64,000 nt of DNA from Ureibacillus xyleni (GTDB taxonomy: Bacteria > Bacillota > Bacilli > Bacillales_A > Planococcaceae), in contig NZ_OBMQ01000012.1 of assembly GCF_900217795.1 (NCBI RefSeq), forward strand, positions 1 to 64,000. Direction: 5' to 3'. The position numbers and the translations under genes were made by a program. Shown here piece by piece: positions 15,462-24,764 of the stretch (the stretch's first letter is position 1; each line of letters starts with the position of its first letter). The notes beneath the pieces are model-generated. The model was given only the letters and a program-made list of their open reading frames with translations, searched no databases and had not been told where the DNA came from.

Positions 15462-17727
15462 ATCGATATATTATGCCTTATCAGTTCTAGTTGCCACAAT
15501 AGCAGCCTTTGAATCGATGAGGCTTTTGTTTATACTTATTTTTCTCGTTTTGTTTCTAATTTATAAAAGATTGCACTTTATTCATATTCTAGGTGTAATC
15601 ATCGCATGCTTTGTATTCTTTTATTATATCTCAGACGAATTAAAGAAATTAGAAGTACCTCTAACATTGCCACAAACCTTAACATGGACCCATGAATATA
15701 AGTTTAATGGTAATAAACTGCGCGGTTTTATGGAGGATCAAGATGGCAGAAATGTTTATGTCGTTTATACATTTCCCACTGAGAACGAAATGAAAAAATT
15801 CAAACAAATTTCATTAGCGGGGCAACAATTTTTAGTCTTTGGTCTCCTTGAAGAGCCGAATCGACCAGCACATCAATATGCTTTTAATATGAAAAAGTAT
15901 TTAAAAAGTAAAGGCGCAATTGGTATCGTTGAGATAGCAAATTGGTCTTATGTTGGAACAAAAGAATCGATTGCTCAGAAAATTAATGTGCAACGTTTTA
16001 AATTAAAAACACATATTGAGCAAACCTTTCCCCAATCCCTCGTTGGAGAGGCACAAGCATTGCTCATTGGCTTACAAGAACATGTTGATGATGAAATGAC
16101 ACGAGCCTATCAAAAGCTTGGCATAACTCATTTATTTGCTATTTCTGGGCTACATATAGCCATCGTTTCATTTATCTTTTTCCAAGGATTGATTCGATTA
16201 AAAATTAGAAGAGAATTAGCAACGTTGATTCTTCTTGTCATCCTTCCTATCTACGGTATTCTTGCAGGTGGTGCACCTTCTGTATGGCGTGCTGTTACAG
16301 TGGTAGAGCTTATTCTTTTAAGTCGCGTAAAATGGCGTTTATCTGTCGATGATGCGTTGTCTATCTCTTTTATTTTATTTGTACTTTTAGAGCCATGGTC
16401 AATTTATCAAATAGGTTTTCAATTGTCTTATTTAGCAACAGCAAGTTTAATTTATTCCGGGAAAATTCTTCACCAATTCTCATCCTGGGTAGTACAATCG
16501 TTTTTCATTACTTTTGTATGTCAGTTACTCGTTTATCCTCTTTTACTTTTCCACTTTTATGAGATAAGCATCTCATCCTTCATCGTTAATATTTTTTTCG
16601 TACCGTTATTTAGTTTTATTATCTTACCCATTAATATTATTTTGTTAGTTGTTTCGTTTATACCGGGAGTACTGCAAAAGTTATTATTCACTTTGTACGA
16701 ACCTAGTAGAGAGTTATTAACACATCTTATTAATTTGCTACAAAGCATCCCATATCAAATGTGGAACCCAGGAAAGCCATCACTAATACTAATTTTAATA
16801 GCATATCTGTCTATTTTTATTGTGTTTTATAGATTTGAAAACTATTCGAAGCTATACAAAACAGTAGCCATATTATGTATCCCACTAGTATTAATACATG
16901 TCTCGGGAAAACTATTTAACGAGATGAAAATTTCCTTTGTTAATGTTGGCCAAGGAGATTGTATTGTTGTTGAATTGCCGTGGCAGGAGGAAGTTTACAT
17001 GATTGATACAGGGGGCTTATTAAGGTTTGAGCAGGAGAATTGGAAGTTGAATGATCGCCCCTTTGAAGTAGGAAGACAAATCGTGGTCCCTTATTTAAAA
17101 GGGAAGGGGATAACAAAAATTGATAAATTAATTATTACTCACGCGGATGCAGACCATGTTGAAGGTGCCGAAGAAGTTTTACAGGAAATTAAAGTAGAAG
17201 AGATTCACATTACCCCAAATTCTTATAAAAAGGACATTATGAGCGATTTATTAAAAGAAGCGCAAAAACAAAAAGTTGCGATAAAAGAGCAAATTGCCTC
17301 TAATTTATGGAGGGTTCGTGATATTTCATTTAGCTATCTTTGGCCTTTAGAAACAAACTATGAAGGTAATAATGATTCTCTAGTGTTGTTAATCACAAGA
17401 GGGGATTTTCAAGGTTTGTTTACGGGTGATTTAGAGAAAGAAGGGGAAGAGAATATACTTCAAAATTACCCTCATTTACAAGGCATTCACTTACTAAAAG
17501 CAGGCCATCATGGAAGTAAAACATCTAGTAGTGAAAAGTTTGTAGAGCAATTAGTGCCTAATTTAACAATCTTTAGTGCTGGTGAAAATAACCGCTACGG
17601 ACATCCACACGAAGAAGTTGTAGAAAGATTTCAAAGGCTAAATTTACATTCATTAACTACCGGCGTAGTAGGAACAATTGAAGTGTCCATTAAGAATAAT
17701 GGAATGGCAGTTAGTTATCCTAAATAA
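15442..17727 (+). CDS. comEC: DNA internalization channel protein ComEC/Rec2
   Basis: A 761-residue polytopic membrane protein that moves single-stranded DNA into the cytoplasm during transformation. N-terminal membrane helices are followed by an outside OB-like domain, the competence domain (HLFAISGLHIAIVSF, about residues 230-245, and many helices to about 490), then a C-terminal metallo-beta-lactamase-like domain with THADADHVEGA and GLFTGDLEKEGE that may degrade the non-transported strand. Length is normal for full three-domain ComEC and the frame is intact. The TTG start overlaps comEB by 20 bp. A bidirectional terminator follows. Confidence 0.95.
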   Translation: MESLKSKSIYYALSVLVATIAAFESMRLLFILIFLVLFLIYKRLHFIHILGVIIACFVFFYYISDELKKLEVPLTLPQTLTWTHEYKFNGNKLRGFMEDQDGRNVYVVYTFPTENEMKKFKQISLAGQQFLVFGLLEEPNRPAHQYAFNMKKYLKSKGAIGIVEIANWSYVGTKESIAQKINVQRFKLKTHIEQTFPQSLVGEAQALLIGLQEHVDDEMTRAYQKLGITHLFAISGLHIAIVSFIFFQGLIRLKIRRELATLILLVILPIYGILAGGAPSVWRAVTVVELILLSRVKWRLSVDDALSISFILFVLLEPWSIYQIGFQLSYLATASLIYSGKILHQFSSWVVQSFFITFVCQLLVYPLLLFHFYEISISSFIVNIFFVPLFSFIILPINIILLVVSFIPGVLQKLLFTLYEPSRELLTHLINLLQSIPYQMWNPGKPSLILILIAYLSIFIVFYRFENYSKLYKTVAILCIPLVLIHVSGKLFNEMKISFVNVGQGDCIVVELPWQEEVYMIDTGGLLRFEQENWKLNDRPFEVGRQIVVPYLKGKGITKIDKLIITHADADHVEGAEEVLQEIKVEEIHITPNSYKKDIMSDLLKEAQKQKVAIKEQIASNLWRVRDISFSYLWPLETNYEGNNDSLVLLITRGDFQGLFTGDLEKEGEENILQNYPHLQGIHLLKAGHHGSKTSSSEKFVEQLVPNLTIFSAGENNRYGHPHEEVVERFQRLNLHSLTTGVVGTIEVSIKNNGMAVSYPK

Positions 17728-17730
17728 AAG

Positions 17731-17766
17731 AAAAAAGGACATCTCTTTTATGAGAAGTCCTTTTTT
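17731..17766. terminator. bidirectional terminator between comEC and yqzM
   Basis: AAAAAAGGAC with a TCTC/GAGA extension pairs with GTCCTTTTTT around a short loop. T-runs exist on both strands, suiting the convergent genes. Confidence 0.9.
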
Positions 17767-17775
17767 CTAATAGCA

Positions 17776-17940
17776 TTATGCTGCTACATCAATAATTGTT
17801 GCAATAATAAACATAAGTGCGAAGAATACGAATGAAACACCAAATCCTACTCCAGCATCGATTGCTTGGTTACGCATTGTAGCGCCATTTTTACCTTCAA
17901 AAGGATTGTGTGTTACAACGTTTTCATTATGTGAAGCCAT
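17776..17940 (-). CDS. yqzM: YqzM family small membrane protein
   Basis: A 54-residue protein starting MASHNENVVTHNPFEG, with AIDAGVGFGVSFVFFA leading into one membrane helix and ending IIATIIDVAA. These features and its position beside comEC match YqzM of Bacillus. Its function is unknown. A GGAGGGATAG stretch precedes the ATG on the reverse strand. It is transcribed against comEC and away from holA. Confidence 0.85.
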   Translation of the reverse strand: MASHNENVVTHNPFEGKNGATMRNQAIDAGVGFGVSFVFFALMFIIATIIDVAA

Positions 17941-18114
17941 ACCTATCCCTCCTACTCAAAGTAATTATAAGTCAATACATAGTAAAAATCTATATAGAAT
18001 CTGTCAAATTCTATTAACTACCTTTCGTAATGTTGACACATTTTATACATACCTACGACCAAAAATAAAAAAACATGTATACTAATAATAGTATAACGAT
18101 AAGGAGTGCCCAAA

Positions 18115-19125
18115 ATGTTTACAAATGTATGGAAAGATATTAAAAATGGACAGATCGCTCCTGTATATTGCATTTACGGTGAGGAATCCTATTTTGTTGA
18201 TGAAACAGTTAAACGGATTAAGCATGCGTTAAGTACAACGGAGGAAGTTGAAACAACGACTTTTGATTTAGAAGAATCCCCAGTTGACGTGATGGTGGAT
18301 GAAGCAGATACTTTTCCCTTTTTCTCAGAAAGAAAGCTAATTGTTGCGAAAAATGCCTCTTTTTTAAAAGCAGCAGAAAAGGGCAAGGAAAAAATTGACC
18401 ATGATTTAAAGCGACTTGAAAATTGGTTAAACCACCCATCTGATTTTTCTGTAACAATCTTAATCGCACCATATGAAAAATTGGATGAACGTAAAAAAAT
18501 AACAAAATTAATGAAAGAAAAAAGTGTGATGCTTCATGCAGAAACACCGAAAGAAAACGACTTAGCTGTCTGGATTCGAACAGAAGTAAATCGGTTTAAC
18601 AAAAATATAGAAGACGAAGCAGTGGATAAACTTGTCGAAATGGTTGGGGCCAACATGCTCCAGTTACAAATTGAAATCGAAAAAATATGTTTATACCTCG
18701 GAGACGAGTCTTACATAACAGTAGATATCGTAGAAAACTTAGTGGCAAAAACATTGGAGCATGATGCATTTAAAATGTTAAATGCATACTTGTCCCGTCA
18801 AAATGCTGAAGCAGTACAAATATATCATGATTTACTGCGTCAAAAAGAAGAACCTATTATGCTTGTTGGTCTTCTTTCATCGAATATTCGTACGATGAAT
18901 AATGTTTATTATCTACAAAAAAAAGGCTATCACCCTACGCAAATTTCAAAACAATTAAAAATTCATCCATACAGGGTGAAGATAATGTTGGAAAACCGTA
19001 ATCGACCAAGCGAGGAAAGATTATTAAAAGCGTTACATAATTTAGCTGAAATTGATTTAAAATTAAAATCTACTGGTGGTAATCGAGAACGGTTGTTAGA
19101 AATGTTTTTACTTAGAGAGCTATAA
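18115..19125 (+). CDS. holA: DNA polymerase III delta subunit
   Basis: A 336-residue clamp-loader delta subunit (YqeN) that opens the beta sliding clamp. It has the AAA+ fold without a functional Walker A: YCIYGEESYFVDETV at about residues 14-28, FFSERKLIVAKNASF, and a C-terminal helical collar (LDLKLKSTG-type segment near the end). ATG 18115 (MFTNVWKDI) is 8 nt from AAGGAG; GTG 18106 overlaps that site. Its terminator appears to be interrupted by an inserted repeat element directly downstream. Confidence 0.93.
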   Translation: MFTNVWKDIKNGQIAPVYCIYGEESYFVDETVKRIKHALSTTEEVETTTFDLEESPVDVMVDEADTFPFFSERKLIVAKNASFLKAAEKGKEKIDHDLKRLENWLNHPSDFSVTILIAPYEKLDERKKITKLMKEKSVMLHAETPKENDLAVWIRTEVNRFNKNIEDEAVDKLVEMVGANMLQLQIEIEKICLYLGDESYITVDIVENLVAKTLEHDAFKMLNAYLSRQNAEAVQIYHDLLRQKEEPIMLVGLLSSNIRTMNNVYYLQKKGYHPTQISKQLKIHPYRVKIMLENRNRPSEERLLKALHNLAEIDLKLKSTGGNRERLLEMFLLREL

Positions 19126-19134
19126 TATTAAACA

Positions 19135-19409
19135 AAAAGACCATCCTTATTGGGAAGCCACTGAAAAACTAAATACCGATAAAAATTTATAGTAATTATT
19201 TGCTTCTAAATAGAAGGTGGGATTCACTTCGCTTTCCACGGGCTTGGCTTCAGCCTCCTCGTCGCAAGCTCCTGCGGGGTCTTCAGCTCAAGCTGTTCCC
19301 GTAGGAGTCTTCGTGAATCCCACTTCCTAAAAGATCTGAGCGTATTTTTATTATAAAAATTTATTAAAATCGACTTTTTCAGTGCCCTACTTATTGGGTG
19401 GTTTTTTAT
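19135..19409 (+). terminator. holA terminator split by an inserted element
   Basis: AAAAAGACCATCC (19134-19146) would pair with GGGTGGTTTTTT (19396-19407) if the 235-bp element and one copy of the duplicated CTTATTGGG were removed. The reconstructed loop would be TTATT. The two half-stems are now about 250 nt apart. Confidence 0.7.
19155..19389. mobile_element. MITE-like palindromic element with 9-bp target duplication
   Basis: A 235-bp non-coding segment flanked by direct repeats CTTATTGGG at 19146-19154 and 19390-19398. Its ends share the inverted CACTGAAAAA (left 19159-19168, right complement at 19376-19385). Inside, GTGGGATTCAC (19218-19228) is mirrored by GTGAATCCCAC (19313-19323), enclosing a GC-rich imperfect cruciform with GCTCCTGCGGG and CCCGTAGGAG. 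GC content is clearly above the flanks. It encodes no protein and probably depends on a transposase elsewhere; the CACTGAAAAA-type end resembles IS1182-like ends, an inference from memory. Confidence 0.7.
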
Positions 19410-19435
19410 TTTTTGTGCATTATTTTTATTTAAAA

Positions 19436-19473
19436 ATGAAAAAAGACCAATTCCCAAAAGGAAATTGATCTTT
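19436..19473 (-). terminator. terminator of rpsT
   Basis: On the reverse strand AAAGATCAATTTCC pairs with GGAATTGGTCTTT, then a T-run follows. It lies about 10 bp past the rpsT stop. Confidence 0.85.
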
Positions 19474-19482
19474 ACAGTTTCA

Positions 19483-19734
19483 TTAGTTAGCTTTTTTAGC
19501 TAGACGAGATTTTTTACGAGCAGCTGCATTTTTGTGGATAAGACCTTTAGAAGCTGCTGTGTCAAGTGCTTTAGAAGCTGCTAATACTAATTCTTGAGCG
19601 TTATCAGCGCCTGTAGCAAGAGCTTGTTCAGCTTTTTTCACAGTAGTACGCATAGCAGATTTTGCTTGAGAGTTAGCGATGTTTGCTTTTTCAGCAACTT
19701 TAACACGTTTAATTGCAGATTTAATGTTTGGCAT
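19483..19734 (-). CDS. rpsT: 30S ribosomal protein S20
   Basis: An 83-residue basic helical protein of the small subunit body that binds 16S rRNA. It begins [18 protein letters not shown] and ends with [18 protein letters not shown], both diagnostic for S20. ATG 19734 is 7-8 nt from AGGAGG; an upstream in-frame GTG overlaps the ribosome site. It is a single-gene unit with its own terminator, in the reverse direction between holA and gpr as in Bacillus. Confidence 0.97.
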   Translation of the reverse strand: MPNIKSAIKRVKVAEKANIANSQAKSAMRTTVKKAEQALATGADNAQELVLAASKALDTAASKGLIHKNAAARKKSRLAKKAN

Positions 19735-19898
19735 ATCTTTCACCTCCTAAATAAGGTACGAGATGAGTATCTTCTCAACTATTTCGTTTGTCAATACAAC
19801 AAAAATCATTCTACCAAACCATGAGAATAATTGCAATACATAAATGCAAAGAATATTTACTTGACAGTTTGACCAACATATTTATGAGGTGATAAAAG

Positions 19899-20936
19899 AT
19901 GATAGAAGTTAACTGGAGTAGAACCGATTTAATTGATGAAGCGCAAGAGGTGGTTGAGCATCAGACCAAGCAGCAGAAGGAGAAATTAGACAAATCTAGC
20001 GGCGTCAATATTGAGGAGTTTAACGAAGGTCGAGTCAAAATAACAAGAGTAGAAGTAGATCAAAATGGGCAAGAGCAAATTGGAAAAAAAGAAGGAAAAT
20101 ATATCACGCTCTCTGTTCCAACTTTAACAATAGATGATAACAATGGGTTTGAACAATTAGAAAAAGCATTTACAAAATATTTAGATGACATTCATCAAGA
20201 TATTGATATTAACGAAGATAGTAAAATTCTTGTTGTTGGGCTTGGCAATAAAACAATTACTCCCGATGCTGTAGGGCCATTTGCTATTGATGCGATGCAA
20301 ACGGAGCAATCCGAAAATCCAAGCGATCACTTTATTATGTACGCACCAGGAGTAACTGGACAAACGGGATTTGAAACAAGTGATTTTATTCAGGCCTTAA
20401 CTGAGAAAATCAAACCAACTCTTGTTCTAGTAATTGATGCACTAGCAACTAGAGGTAGCTCAAGGCTTTGTAAAACGATTCAGATTACAGATACTGGTAT
20501 ACATCCTGGTTCAGGGGTAGGAAATCAACGAACAGAAGTTTCAAAGGAAGTAATGGGAGTACCTGTAACAGCAATTGGTGTTCCAACTGTAGTGGATGCG
20601 ACAGTTATTATTGCAGATGCGATTGACAATGTATTTAGATCTATCGCAGCGAGAATTGAAGAAAAAAATAAGCCATCAGGAAAGTTATCGGTTAGATCAT
20701 GGACGCCAGACCCGAATGCTCAAGTAAATTTAGATTTAATCAAACCAATTTTTGGTGAATGGTCAACATGGTCAACAAATGATCGACTTCAATTATTTGA
20801 AGAAGCTTTTGCATCTCATCCTGAAAGATTAATTGTTACGCCTAAAGAAGTAGACGTTTGGATTACAAAATATTCTCTGTTAATTAGTAAAAGTCTATTT
20901 AATTGGTTGGATCATAAAGTTAAGAAAGCAAAGTAG
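19899..20936 (+). CDS. gpr: germination protease GPR
   Basis: A 345-residue aspartate-type endopeptidase that degrades small acid-soluble proteins during spore germination. It is made in the forespore as a zymogen; the N-terminal WSRTDLIDEAQE holds the propeptide region. Conserved core segments include LVVGLGNKTITPDAVGP, MYAPGVTGQTGFET and LVIDALATRGSSRL, with the two catalytic aspartates expected in the PDAVGP and IDALA motifs. GAGGTGATAAAAG precedes the ATG. It is followed 48 bp later by spoIIP, the classical pairing. Confidence 0.96.
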   Translation: MIEVNWSRTDLIDEAQEVVEHQTKQQKEKLDKSSGVNIEEFNEGRVKITRVEVDQNGQEQIGKKEGKYITLSVPTLTIDDNNGFEQLEKAFTKYLDDIHQDIDINEDSKILVVGLGNKTITPDAVGPFAIDAMQTEQSENPSDHFIMYAPGVTGQTGFETSDFIQALTEKIKPTLVLVIDALATRGSSRLCKTIQITDTGIHPGSGVGNQRTEVSKEVMGVPVTAIGVPTVVDATVIIADAIDNVFRSIAARIEEKNKPSGKLSVRSWTPDPNAQVNLDLIKPIFGEWSTWSTNDRLQLFEEAFASHPERLIVTPKEVDVWITKYSLLISKSLFNWLDHKVKKAK

Positions 20937-20984
20937 TTCTAAACTTCCTCTTCTCTCCATAAGGTAGTGGAAGGAGAGGATGTC

Positions 20985-21875
20985 ATGTTAAAAAAAGTTC
21001 AAGTTCTAGCAGTTTTTTTATTCTTCTTTTTTATGTTACCCATCATTGCAGGACTATTGCCTTTTCCAAACAACGAAAAATATGAACCTCCTCAAGTTGA
21101 AGAAAAGCAAGTCGTCTTTGCATCAGCTGATGTTAGTACACAAGAAGCGCCTCCAACAGAAATGCCTATAGAAGTTACACCAGAGGAGCAAGAAACAAAA
21201 TCGCAATCAGATGTAACTCCCTCAGTAAATTCTTATGATGTCTTATTCGTGTTTACGCATTCTCATGAGACGTATAAGCCATTTGTAAAAACTGAAAAGG
21301 GCAAGGTAGCTGTGTATGATGATCAAACAAACTTGCTCACAATGGCCAAAGTGATGGAAGATTATTTTCGGTTAAACGGATTAAATGCAAAGACTCTTGA
21401 TGTAGATGTCATGTCAGTTATGAAACAGAAGGGTGTAACCATGGCGTCTGCATATAAAACAGTACGACCTTATTTAAGTAAAGAGTTACAACAAAATAGT
21501 TACGATTTAGTATTAGATATTCATAGGGATGCAACTGCTGCGGATAAATCAACCGTAATCCATAATGATGTTAAATATGCGAAAGTTGCTTTTGTAATTG
21601 GAGCTGAAAATCCTAATTATAAGTCGAATCTTTCTTATGCAAATACTCTAAGTCAATCTTTAAATAAAATTGTTCCTAATTTGTCTAGAGGGATAATTGA
21701 AAAAAAAGGTGCTGGGGTAGATGGGGTTTATAATCAAGATTTGTCTAAATCATTACTTTTAATTGAAATTGGTGGTATAGATAACACAGAAGATGAAGTA
21801 TACCGTTCTATCGCAGTTTTGGCACAGGCGATTTCAAAATCCCTTGTTAATCAACAAGTAGCTAAAAATAATTAA
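20985..21875 (+). CDS. spoIIP: stage II sporulation protein P (SpoIIP), compact form
   Basis: A 296-residue member of the SpoIIP peptidoglycan amidase/endopeptidase family, which with SpoIID and SpoIIM drives membrane migration during engulfment. An N-terminal membrane segment (about residues 5-25) precedes a proline/glutamate-rich linker, then the amidase domain with FTHSHETYKPF and LDIHRDA zinc-binding motifs and LLIEIGGIDNT near the end. It is about 100 residues shorter than B. subtilis SpoIIP, mainly in the region before the amidase domain. ATG 20985 follows GGAGAGGA. Late gene order gpr-spoIIP supports the call. Confidence 0.9.
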   Translation: MLKKVQVLAVFLFFFFMLPIIAGLLPFPNNEKYEPPQVEEKQVVFASADVSTQEAPPTEMPIEVTPEEQETKSQSDVTPSVNSYDVLFVFTHSHETYKPFVKTEKGKVAVYDDQTNLLTMAKVMEDYFRLNGLNAKTLDVDVMSVMKQKGVTMASAYKTVRPYLSKELQQNSYDLVLDIHRDATAADKSTVIHNDVKYAKVAFVIGAENPNYKSNLSYANTLSQSLNKIVPNLSRGIIEKKGAGVDGVYNQDLSKSLLLIEIGGIDNTEDEVYRSIAVLAQAISKSLVNQQVAKNN

Positions 21876-22047
21876 GTATGAAATTGCTAGTTTCATCATA
21901 TTTTTCTCACTCTAACATTGCTAAAGGTTATGTGTCACTGCTATAATTCAAATTAGTTTAGCCTTTTTTATAAAAGTAATGAAAACTTTCTCTCTTGAAG
22001 GTTTCTAAAATAATTTATTAGTAAATTTTATACTGATAAAGGTTAAA

Positions 22048-22122
22048 GCCTCCAGCGCATGCCTAAGATTGTATCTAAAGGCACTATTTCTACAAAGTTG
22101 ATGTAGAAGAAGCGCGGGAGGC
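22048..22122 (+). promoter_or_regulatory. structured leader of lepA
   Basis: GCCTCCAGCGC (22048-22058) pairs with GCGCGGGAGGC (22112-22122) except one position. Inside, TTCTACA (22088-22094) pairs perfectly with TGTAGAA (22102-22108). The fold ends 11 nt before the lepA ribosome site and lacks a T-run, so it is unlikely to be a terminator. Confidence 0.4.
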
Positions 22123-22147
22123 GTATTTGATTAGGAGTGGACACGAC

Positions 22148-23980
22148 ATGAATCGAGAAGAACGTTTAAAACGCCAAGAGAACATAAGGAATTTTTCTAT
22201 AATTGCACATATCGATCACGGGAAATCTACTTTAGCTGACCGTATTTTAGAGCAAACAAAATCGGTTACGCAACGTGAAATGAAATCTCAATTATTAGAC
22301 TCGATGGATTTAGAGCGCGAACGTGGAATTACAATTAAATTAAACGCTGTACAACTAAAATATAAAGCAAAAGATGGCGAAACTTATACATTTCATTTAA
22401 TCGACACACCAGGACACGTCGATTTCACGTATGAAGTTTCTCGTTCTCTAGCTGCATGTGAAGGTGCAATATTAGTAGTAGATGCTGCTCAAGGTATTGA
22501 GGCCCAAACTTTAGCCAACGTTTATCTAGCTTTAGATAATGATTTAGAGATATTACCTGTTATTAATAAAATTGATTTACCTGCAGCGGACCCAGAACGA
22601 GTACGCCAAGAAATTGAAGATGTGATTGGCCTAGATGCGTCGGAAGCTGTATTAGCCTCGGCAAAAGCAGGTATTGGTATTGAAGAAATTTTAGAGCAAA
22701 TAGTAGAAAAAGTGCCTGCGCCAGGTGGAGACCCAGAAGCACCATTACAAGCACTAATTTTTGACTCAGTTTATGATCCTTATAAAGGGGTTATTATTTC
22801 AATTCGTATCGTAAATGGTACCGTTAAACCAGGTGATAAAATTCGCATGATGGCAACAGGTGCTGAATTTGAAGTAATTGAAGTGGGCATCCACACACCT
22901 AAAGCTGTACCACAAGCGGAATTATCAGTTGGGGATGTTGGTTATTTAACAGCATCTATTAAAAACGTTGGAGATACACGCGTAGGGGATACTGTTACAT
23001 TTGCAAACAATCGTGCTGCTGAAGCGTTACCAGGATATCGTAAGTTAAATCCAATGGTTTATTGTGGTCTATATCCAATTGATACAGCTCGCTACAATGA
23101 TCTACGTGAAGCATTAGAGAAATTAGAATTAAATGACTCAGCATTACAATATGAACCTGAAACTTCACAAGCTTTAGGCTTCGGTTTCCGTTGTGGCTTC
23201 TTAGGCTTATTACACATGGAAATTATTCAAGAACGTATTGAGCGTGAGTTTAACATCGATTTAATCACGACTGCACCTTCCGTAATCTACGAAGTGTATT
23301 TAACAGATGGTACATCACTAAAAATCGATAACCCATCAATGATGCCAGATCCTCAAAAAATTGACCGTATCGAAGAGCCATATGTAAAAGCTACAATTAT
23401 GGTGCCAAACGATTATGTAGGAGCTGTGATGGAGCTTTGCCAATTAAAGCGCGGTAACTTTATAGGTATGGATTATATCGATACAACTCGTGTAAGTATT
23501 CAATATGATATGCCGTTAGCAGAAATCGTTTATGACTTTTTCGATTACTTAAAATCAAATACGAAAGGTTATGCATCCTTCGATTACGAGTTAGCAGGAT
23601 ACAAGCCTTCTAAGTTGAGCAAAATGGATATTTTATTAAATGGAGAACAAGTTGATGCATTAAGCTTTATCGTACACCGAGACTTTGCTTACGAACGTGG
23701 AAAAGTAATCGTAGAAAAATTAAAAGATTTAATTCCTCGTCAACAATTTGAAGTACCAATTCAAGCAGCTGTTGGGCAAAAGATTATTGCCCGTTCAACA
23801 ATTAAAGCGATGCGTAAAAACGTACTAGCAAAATGTTACGGTGGTGACATTTCACGTAAACGTAAACTTCTTGATAAACAAAAAGAAGGTAAAAAACGTA
23901 TGAAGCAAGTTGGTTCAGTAGAGGTACCTCAGGAAGCGTTTATGGCAGTCTTGAAAATGGATGATAATAATAAAAAATAA
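22148..23980 (+). CDS. lepA: elongation factor 4 (LepA)
   Basis: A 610-residue translational GTPase that acts on stalled or assembling ribosomes. G motifs are visible: G1 [10 protein letters not shown]2 ERGITIK, G3 DTPGHVDF, G4 NKIDLP and the SAKAG segment. Domains II, III and V follow as in EF-G, then the LepA-specific C-terminal domain with [20 protein letters not shown] and [23 protein letters not shown] 22148 lies after AGGAGTGG; an upstream TTG at 22127 is less likely. It has a structured leader and a terminator directly behind. Confidence 0.97.
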   Translation: MNREERLKRQENIRNFSIIAHIDHGKSTLADRILEQTKSVTQREMKSQLLDSMDLERERGITIKLNAVQLKYKAKDGETYTFHLIDTPGHVDFTYEVSRSLAACEGAILVVDAAQGIEAQTLANVYLALDNDLEILPVINKIDLPAADPERVRQEIEDVIGLDASEAVLASAKAGIGIEEILEQIVEKVPAPGGDPEAPLQALIFDSVYDPYKGVIISIRIVNGTVKPGDKIRMMATGAEFEVIEVGIHTPKAVPQAELSVGDVGYLTASIKNVGDTRVGDTVTFANNRAAEALPGYRKLNPMVYCGLYPIDTARYNDLREALEKLELNDSALQYEPETSQALGFGFRCGFLGLLHMEIIQERIEREFNIDLITTAPSVIYEVYLTDGTSLKIDNPSMMPDPQKIDRIEEPYVKATIMVPNDYVGAVMELCQLKRGNFIGMDYIDTTRVSIQYDMPLAEIVYDFFDYLKSNTKGYASFDYELAGYKPSKLSKMDILLNGEQVDALSFIVHRDFAYERGKVIVEKLKDLIPRQQFEVPIQAAVGQKIIARSTIKAMRKNVLAKCYGGDISRKRKLLDKQKEGKKRMKQVGSVEVPQEAFMAVLKMDDNNKK

Positions 23981-23985
23981 CTTTA

Positions 23986-24013
23986 AGCCGTCACTAAATA
24001 AGTGGCGGTTTTT
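23986..24013 (+). terminator. terminator of lepA
   Basis: CCGTCACT pairs with AGTGGCGG (one G-U), followed by TTTTT. Confidence 0.85.
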
Positions 24014-24226
24014 ATCATAGAATGAATGAGTGCACGATTTAGAAAAAAAATACCTTACACCGCCATGTCTCTAACTTTAAATTGATGGAATATTTAAAAA
24101 ATTTACTTCCTCTTTCGAAATAAATATAGTACAATATTATTATAAGTTGGCTAGTTAATAACTACTAATTGGGGATTTATGGGTGTTTTGCTTCATGTGA
24201 AATACAACAAAGGGGAGATTTGATCA

Positions 24227-24550
24227 ATGAGTAAAGTAATAGTAAATATTCCAAGCTGGTTTGAACTAGATGAATTGGTTGTCATCAATACAATTATTAA
24301 TGAGGAGAACCCTACTTTTGGTACATTAATTGCAAGTGATAATGTTGACCAAGGGAAACCTTATCGCCCTAGAATAAGAGTTTATTTATTAAAACTAAAT
24401 CATGAAAAATTCGATATTGAAAAAGAGCTAGGTGCATTTACTTTTAAATCACAAAAAGAGGCATTAGATTTTTCAGAAAAGTTTTCTACCATTACCGCTG
24501 TTGAATTAATACATAAACTTCATAGTGAACAAGTTGCTTTTGTAATTTAG
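24227..24550 (+). CDS. hypothetical protein, 107 residues
   Basis: An intact single gene with GGGGAGATTTGATCA before the ATG and its own terminator 8 bp after the stop. The product begins SKVIVNIPSWFELDELVV and is soluble, mixed alpha/beta and slightly acidic; no membrane segment, cysteine or known motif is visible. It occupies the lepA-hemW space, where B. subtilis has no counterpart that I recognise. A possible -10 (TACAAT) lies about 95 bp upstream. Confidence 0.7.
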   Translation: MSKVIVNIPSWFELDELVVINTIINEENPTFGTLIASDNVDQGKPYRPRIRVYLLKLNHEKFDIEKELGAFTFKSQKEALDFSEKFSTITAVELIHKLHSEQVAFVI

Positions 24551-24557
24551 TTTAACT

Positions 24558-24601
24558 AAGTCCCAAAGTTTGCATTTTAGCAAATCTATTGGGACTTTTT
24601 T
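24558..24601 (+). terminator. terminator of the 107-residue hypothetical gene
   Basis: AAGTCCCAA pairs with TTGGGACTT with an inner GTTTGC/GCAAAT stem, followed by a T-run. Confidence 0.88.
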
Positions 24602-24764
24602 GCATAGAAAGGGAGGTAAGACTTAGGTTATTTGTATCTTCAGAGAAGGCTTAGTATCATTAAATGTTGTATTTTGTTATTTTCTGTGCGATTAAATTGA
24701 ATTTTTAAAGGCAAAGAGTACAATAAAGGGAAGCATTAAATTTTTAGGGAAAGAAGGGAAACAA

